From positions 24,651-88,650 of the forward strand of contig DATJSN010000079.1 in the NCBI GenBank assembly GCA_035504095.1: a stretch of DNA of 64,000 bases, read 5' to 3'. This DNA comes from DATJSN01 sp035504095. GTDB taxonomy: Bacteria > Planctomycetota > Phycisphaerae > WQYP01. Positions 61,661 through 64,000 of the stretch are shown one piece after another (position 1 is the first letter of the stretch; each line of letters begins with the position of its first letter). The notes beneath the pieces were generated by a model that had not been told where the DNA came from, did no database searches, and saw nothing but the letters and a program-made list of their open reading frames with translations. Position numbers and translations under genes: made by a program.

Positions 61661-64000
61661 ATGACTCCCAGGGATGTATCAGCGCGCCAACGCACTGAAC
61701 AGTTTTATAGGGGCTTGTGGGGGCGCATTCGGCGCCGCAGCCGCAGAACACTGCATCTGGCCGCGGCCGCCGCCGCTGGATTCAGCGGCGTTCGCATAAC
61801 AGAGGCTGCGCCGAATCTTATAACACCGGACGGTAGCACACAGACTCAACTTCAGGTCAATGGGGCGCTGACCACCATCACTACAAAAACAATTTCCGGC
61901 AGTGACGCATTTAATTCTTTTTCTAATTTTCAGGTCAGTTCGGGCAATACGGTCGATCTGATCGTTCCTGATTCGGCCAACTACCTGGTCAATCTCGTGC
62001 ATGATTCACCCGTGATGATCGGCGGCATACTGAATGCTTATAAAAACGGTCAGATTGGTGGAAACATTGTATTCGCCGACCCGAGTGGAATGATTGTCAG
62101 TTCATCAGGCGTCATTAATGCCGGATCGCTGACGATAACCACTCCAACGCCTGCGTTTATGAACGAATTGCTCAACCAGGCGGGAAAAGTCGATCCGCAG
62201 GCGGCCGCGGAATTGATCGCCGGCGATGAACCGCTTTCGTCGGGTGCGGTGATCAACATCGCCGGGCGAATTAACGCTCTCACGAGCGTGAATTTAAGCG
62301 CGGCTGAAGTCATCGCCGCCAAATCGTCGGTGCTCACCGTGGGCGATTCGGCAAAACTCCAGGATGCGTTATTTAAAGCAACAGTGAACACCACAGGTTT
62401 ACAGCAGGGCGCGGCGCTGGCGGAAGACGACGGCTCCATTGCGATTGTGGCATCCAGCGATGTAGATTTGGCCGGCAATGTGCATGTTGGCGGAGCCCAA
62501 GGCGGCAACATTAGCGTAACGGCGCCCAAGGTAACCGTGGAAAGCACAGCGCATATTGATGCTTCAGGCGCCGACGGAGGTGGAAACGTATTTCTGGGCG
62601 GGAATTTTCATGGCAATGGCCCCCTGACTGATGCTCAGCAGGTTAGCGTGGCATCCGGAGCCCAGATTACCGCCAACGCCACGTCCAATGGCGATGGTGG
62701 CAATGTAGCACTTTGGAGCATTAACGGGACATCATTTGCCGGGACCATCGACGCCGAGGGCGGCCCTTTGGGTGGCAACGGTGGATATGTCGAAGTTTCC
62801 GCGAAGACAGGATTGAATTTTCTTGGCCAGGTGAACACCGCCGCGCCCATGGGACAGACCGGCACGCTGCTATTGGACCCAACGGAATTGGATATTACCA
62901 ATGACAGCAGTGATCCTAACAGTACAATTTCCGTGAGCACACTCCAGGGGATGGGTGATACAAATATAATTTTATCGGCGTCAGATACAATAACCGTCGG
63001 CGACAGCAGCAATGACACTTCGACGAATCTGGACCTTTCTTCAACATTGAAAACCCAAACGCTTACCCTGGAAGCTGGAACAGGAAGTGGATCCGGCAAC
63101 ATTACCTTTAACTCCGGGAGCAGTATCGAAACTGGCGGCGGTAATGTGGTTCTGGATTCAGGAGTGAACTTCAGCAGTTCGGATGGTTCCGGCACTACTA
63201 CCCTGGGATCAATCACGACTCATGGTGGCAGTGTGACAGTCAATGCTGCTGATGGCGTTTCATTGCCTGCAGGGACAACGATTAATACCACAGGAACAGG
63301 TTCGCCCGGCACTATTGATTTTGAAGTCGGACAACAACTGAACTCCGGCATTGATGTGGATTTAAGTCAGACGCTCGCCATCACCATTGACGGCACACTC
63401 AATGGCGGCACGATTACCCTGGACGACAATTCACTTACCAATTCCGTTTATAACAATAATACAACGGCCATCGCGGAGTTTTCCGCCTCTACTATTGCCG
63501 GAAGCATTCTTGGACTTGCCGGCGAAGGCGTCCTGGCGCAAGACGACTCGACGGTGTCCATCGACTCTACGGCCACGATTACCGGTACAGATGTAACCAT
63601 TGAATCACAAACGTCGGAGGAAGCTTCCTCTCCGGAATACAATATTAGTCTTTCGAGTTTCAACCCATTCCCCTCCAGTGTGATCTACGGCGAAGTTGAC
63701 GCCACGTCTGCTGCTACGATCGCCAAGGGCGCCACGATCAACATTAACAGCGGCGGCAGTCTGACTGTATCGGCGACAAATAATGATACGCTGGATATAT
63801 CTGCTTATACGGTAATAGCATCGACGGGTTCCTATACCGCGGCGACCGTGTCCGTTGGCGAAGCGGATATTAATGCATCAGCAAGCATAGCCAGTGGGGC
63901 CAATATCAATCTTTCCAACAACGCTGATGTGAGTGTGACGGCGTTGAATCAAAACAGTTTTTCCGTTTCTGCCACCGCTATGGCGAATAGCCAGGGAGTC
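61661..64000 (+). CDS. Large filamentous adhesin, LktA/TPS-like, cut by window edge
   Basis: This open frame runs 780 codons from ATG 61661 (GAGGAG nine bases upstream) to the window end without a stop. A long basic N terminus (RGLWGRIRRRSRRTLHL) and an Ala-rich hydrophobic stretch form an extended signal peptide ending near ITEAAP. Residues about 50-170 resemble the haemagglutination/TPS domain (NLITPDGSTQTQLQVNG, NIVFADPSGMIVSSSGVINA). Then come beta-helix-type repeats rich in Ser, Thr, Gly, Asn and Asp (ALAEDDGSIAIVASSDVDL, GADGGGNVFLGGNFHGN). The gene may be several times longer. It is similar in pattern to filamentous adhesins of the LktA group. Confidence 0.85.
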   Translation, partial: MTPRDVSARQRTEQFYRGLWGRIRRRSRRTLHLAAAAAAGFSGVRITEAAPNLITPDGSTQTQLQVNGALTTITTKTISGSDAFNSFSNFQVSSGNTVDLIVPDSANYLVNLVHDSPVMIGGILNAYKNGQIGGNIVFADPSGMIVSSSGVINAGSLTITTPTPAFMNELLNQAGKVDPQAAAELIAGDEPLSSGAVINIAGRINALTSVNLSAAEVIAAKSSVLTVGDSAKLQDALFKATVNTTGLQQGAALAEDDGSIAIVASSDVDLAGNVHVGGAQGGNISVTAPKVTVESTAHIDASGADGGGNVFLGGNFHGNGPLTDAQQVSVASGAQITANATSNGDGGNVALWSINGTSFAGTIDAEGGPLGGNGGYVEVSAKTGLNFLGQVNTAAPMGQTGTLLLDPTELDITNDSSDPNSTISVSTLQGMGDTNIILSASDTITVGDSSNDTSTNLDLSSTLKTQTLTLEAGTGSGSGNITFNSGSSIETGGGNVVLDSGVNFSSSDGSGTTTLGSITTHGGSVTVNAADGVSLPAGTTINTTGTGSPGTIDFEVGQQLNSGIDVDLSQTLAITIDGTLNGGTITLDDNSLTNSVYNNNTTAIAEFSASTIAGSILGLAGEGVLAQDDSTVSIDSTATITGTDVTIESQTSEEASSPEYNISLSSFNPFPSSVIYGEVDATSAATIAKGATININSGGSLTVSATNNDTLDISAYTVIASTGSYTAATVSVGEADINASASIASGANINLSNNADVSVTALNQNSFSVSATAMANSQGV

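Overview
The window looks like a piece of a planctomycete chromosome, most likely class Phycisphaerae. The evidence is a lone 16S rRNA gene with no tRNA, 23S or 5S genes nearby; a DapL-type lysine/peptidoglycan aminotransferase; a GTPase/GAP1-type membrane cluster; several large secreted low-complexity or repeat proteins; and an Lgt with a large insertion. Base composition is moderate (roughly half G+C by eye). Genes are densely packed on both strands. No prophage, intact transposase gene, tRNA gene or CRISPR array was seen.

Left part (1-16 kb): a truncated soluble histidine kinase lies downstream of the rpsO-pnp pair. An ammonium transporter is followed by a PII protein, with a strong intrinsic terminator between them. 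After an AT-rich gap come a CitT/NhaD-type antiporter, PabB (folate), a PocR-GAF-PP2C phosphatase next to a large secreted Asn/Gly/Ser-rich protein, LexA and pyrophosphatase. Middle (16-30 kb): rhomboid protease with a TPR tail, a MITE-like element, ThuA-like protein, Lgt, DapL, a GT87 membrane glycosyltransferase, FolK, PanC, MnmE, an AT-rich secreted protein, an RsmB-like methyltransferase, another secreted protein and HemC.

rRNA region (30.2-32.8 kb): two promoter candidates with a terminator-like hairpin between them, a boxA antitermination site, a 26-nt processing stem bracketing the 16S gene, and a downstream terminator. Then (32.9-42.3 kb) come an acyl-ACP desaturase (possibly with a CTG start), a small protein ending at a second copy of the MITE-like element, paired membrane proteins, a TIM-barrel isomerase-like protein, BirA, CysK, an unknown protein, a KxGG-type glycosyltransferase and an APH-fold protein that lacks catalytic residues.

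The most interesting block is 42.3-50.3 kb. Four tightly spaced genes encode a zinc-ribbon P-loop GTPase, a protein whose N terminus resembles the GTPase-associated GAP1-N2 family followed by a membrane anchor, a large single-pass helical protein with a similar topology, and a GYF_2/zinc-ribbon/multi-pass membrane protein. They look like one membrane-associated GTPase complex of unknown function.

Right part (50.5-64 kb): two lipid-linked sugar transfer genes (GT2 and ArnT/PMT-like), pyrR-pyrB, a HAF-like repeat secreted protein, dnaG and rpoD (separated by a terminator and a new promoter), a SapC-like protein and the start of a very large two-partner-secretion/LktA-like adhesin that runs off the window. 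All family names are from reading the sequence; no database search was possible.
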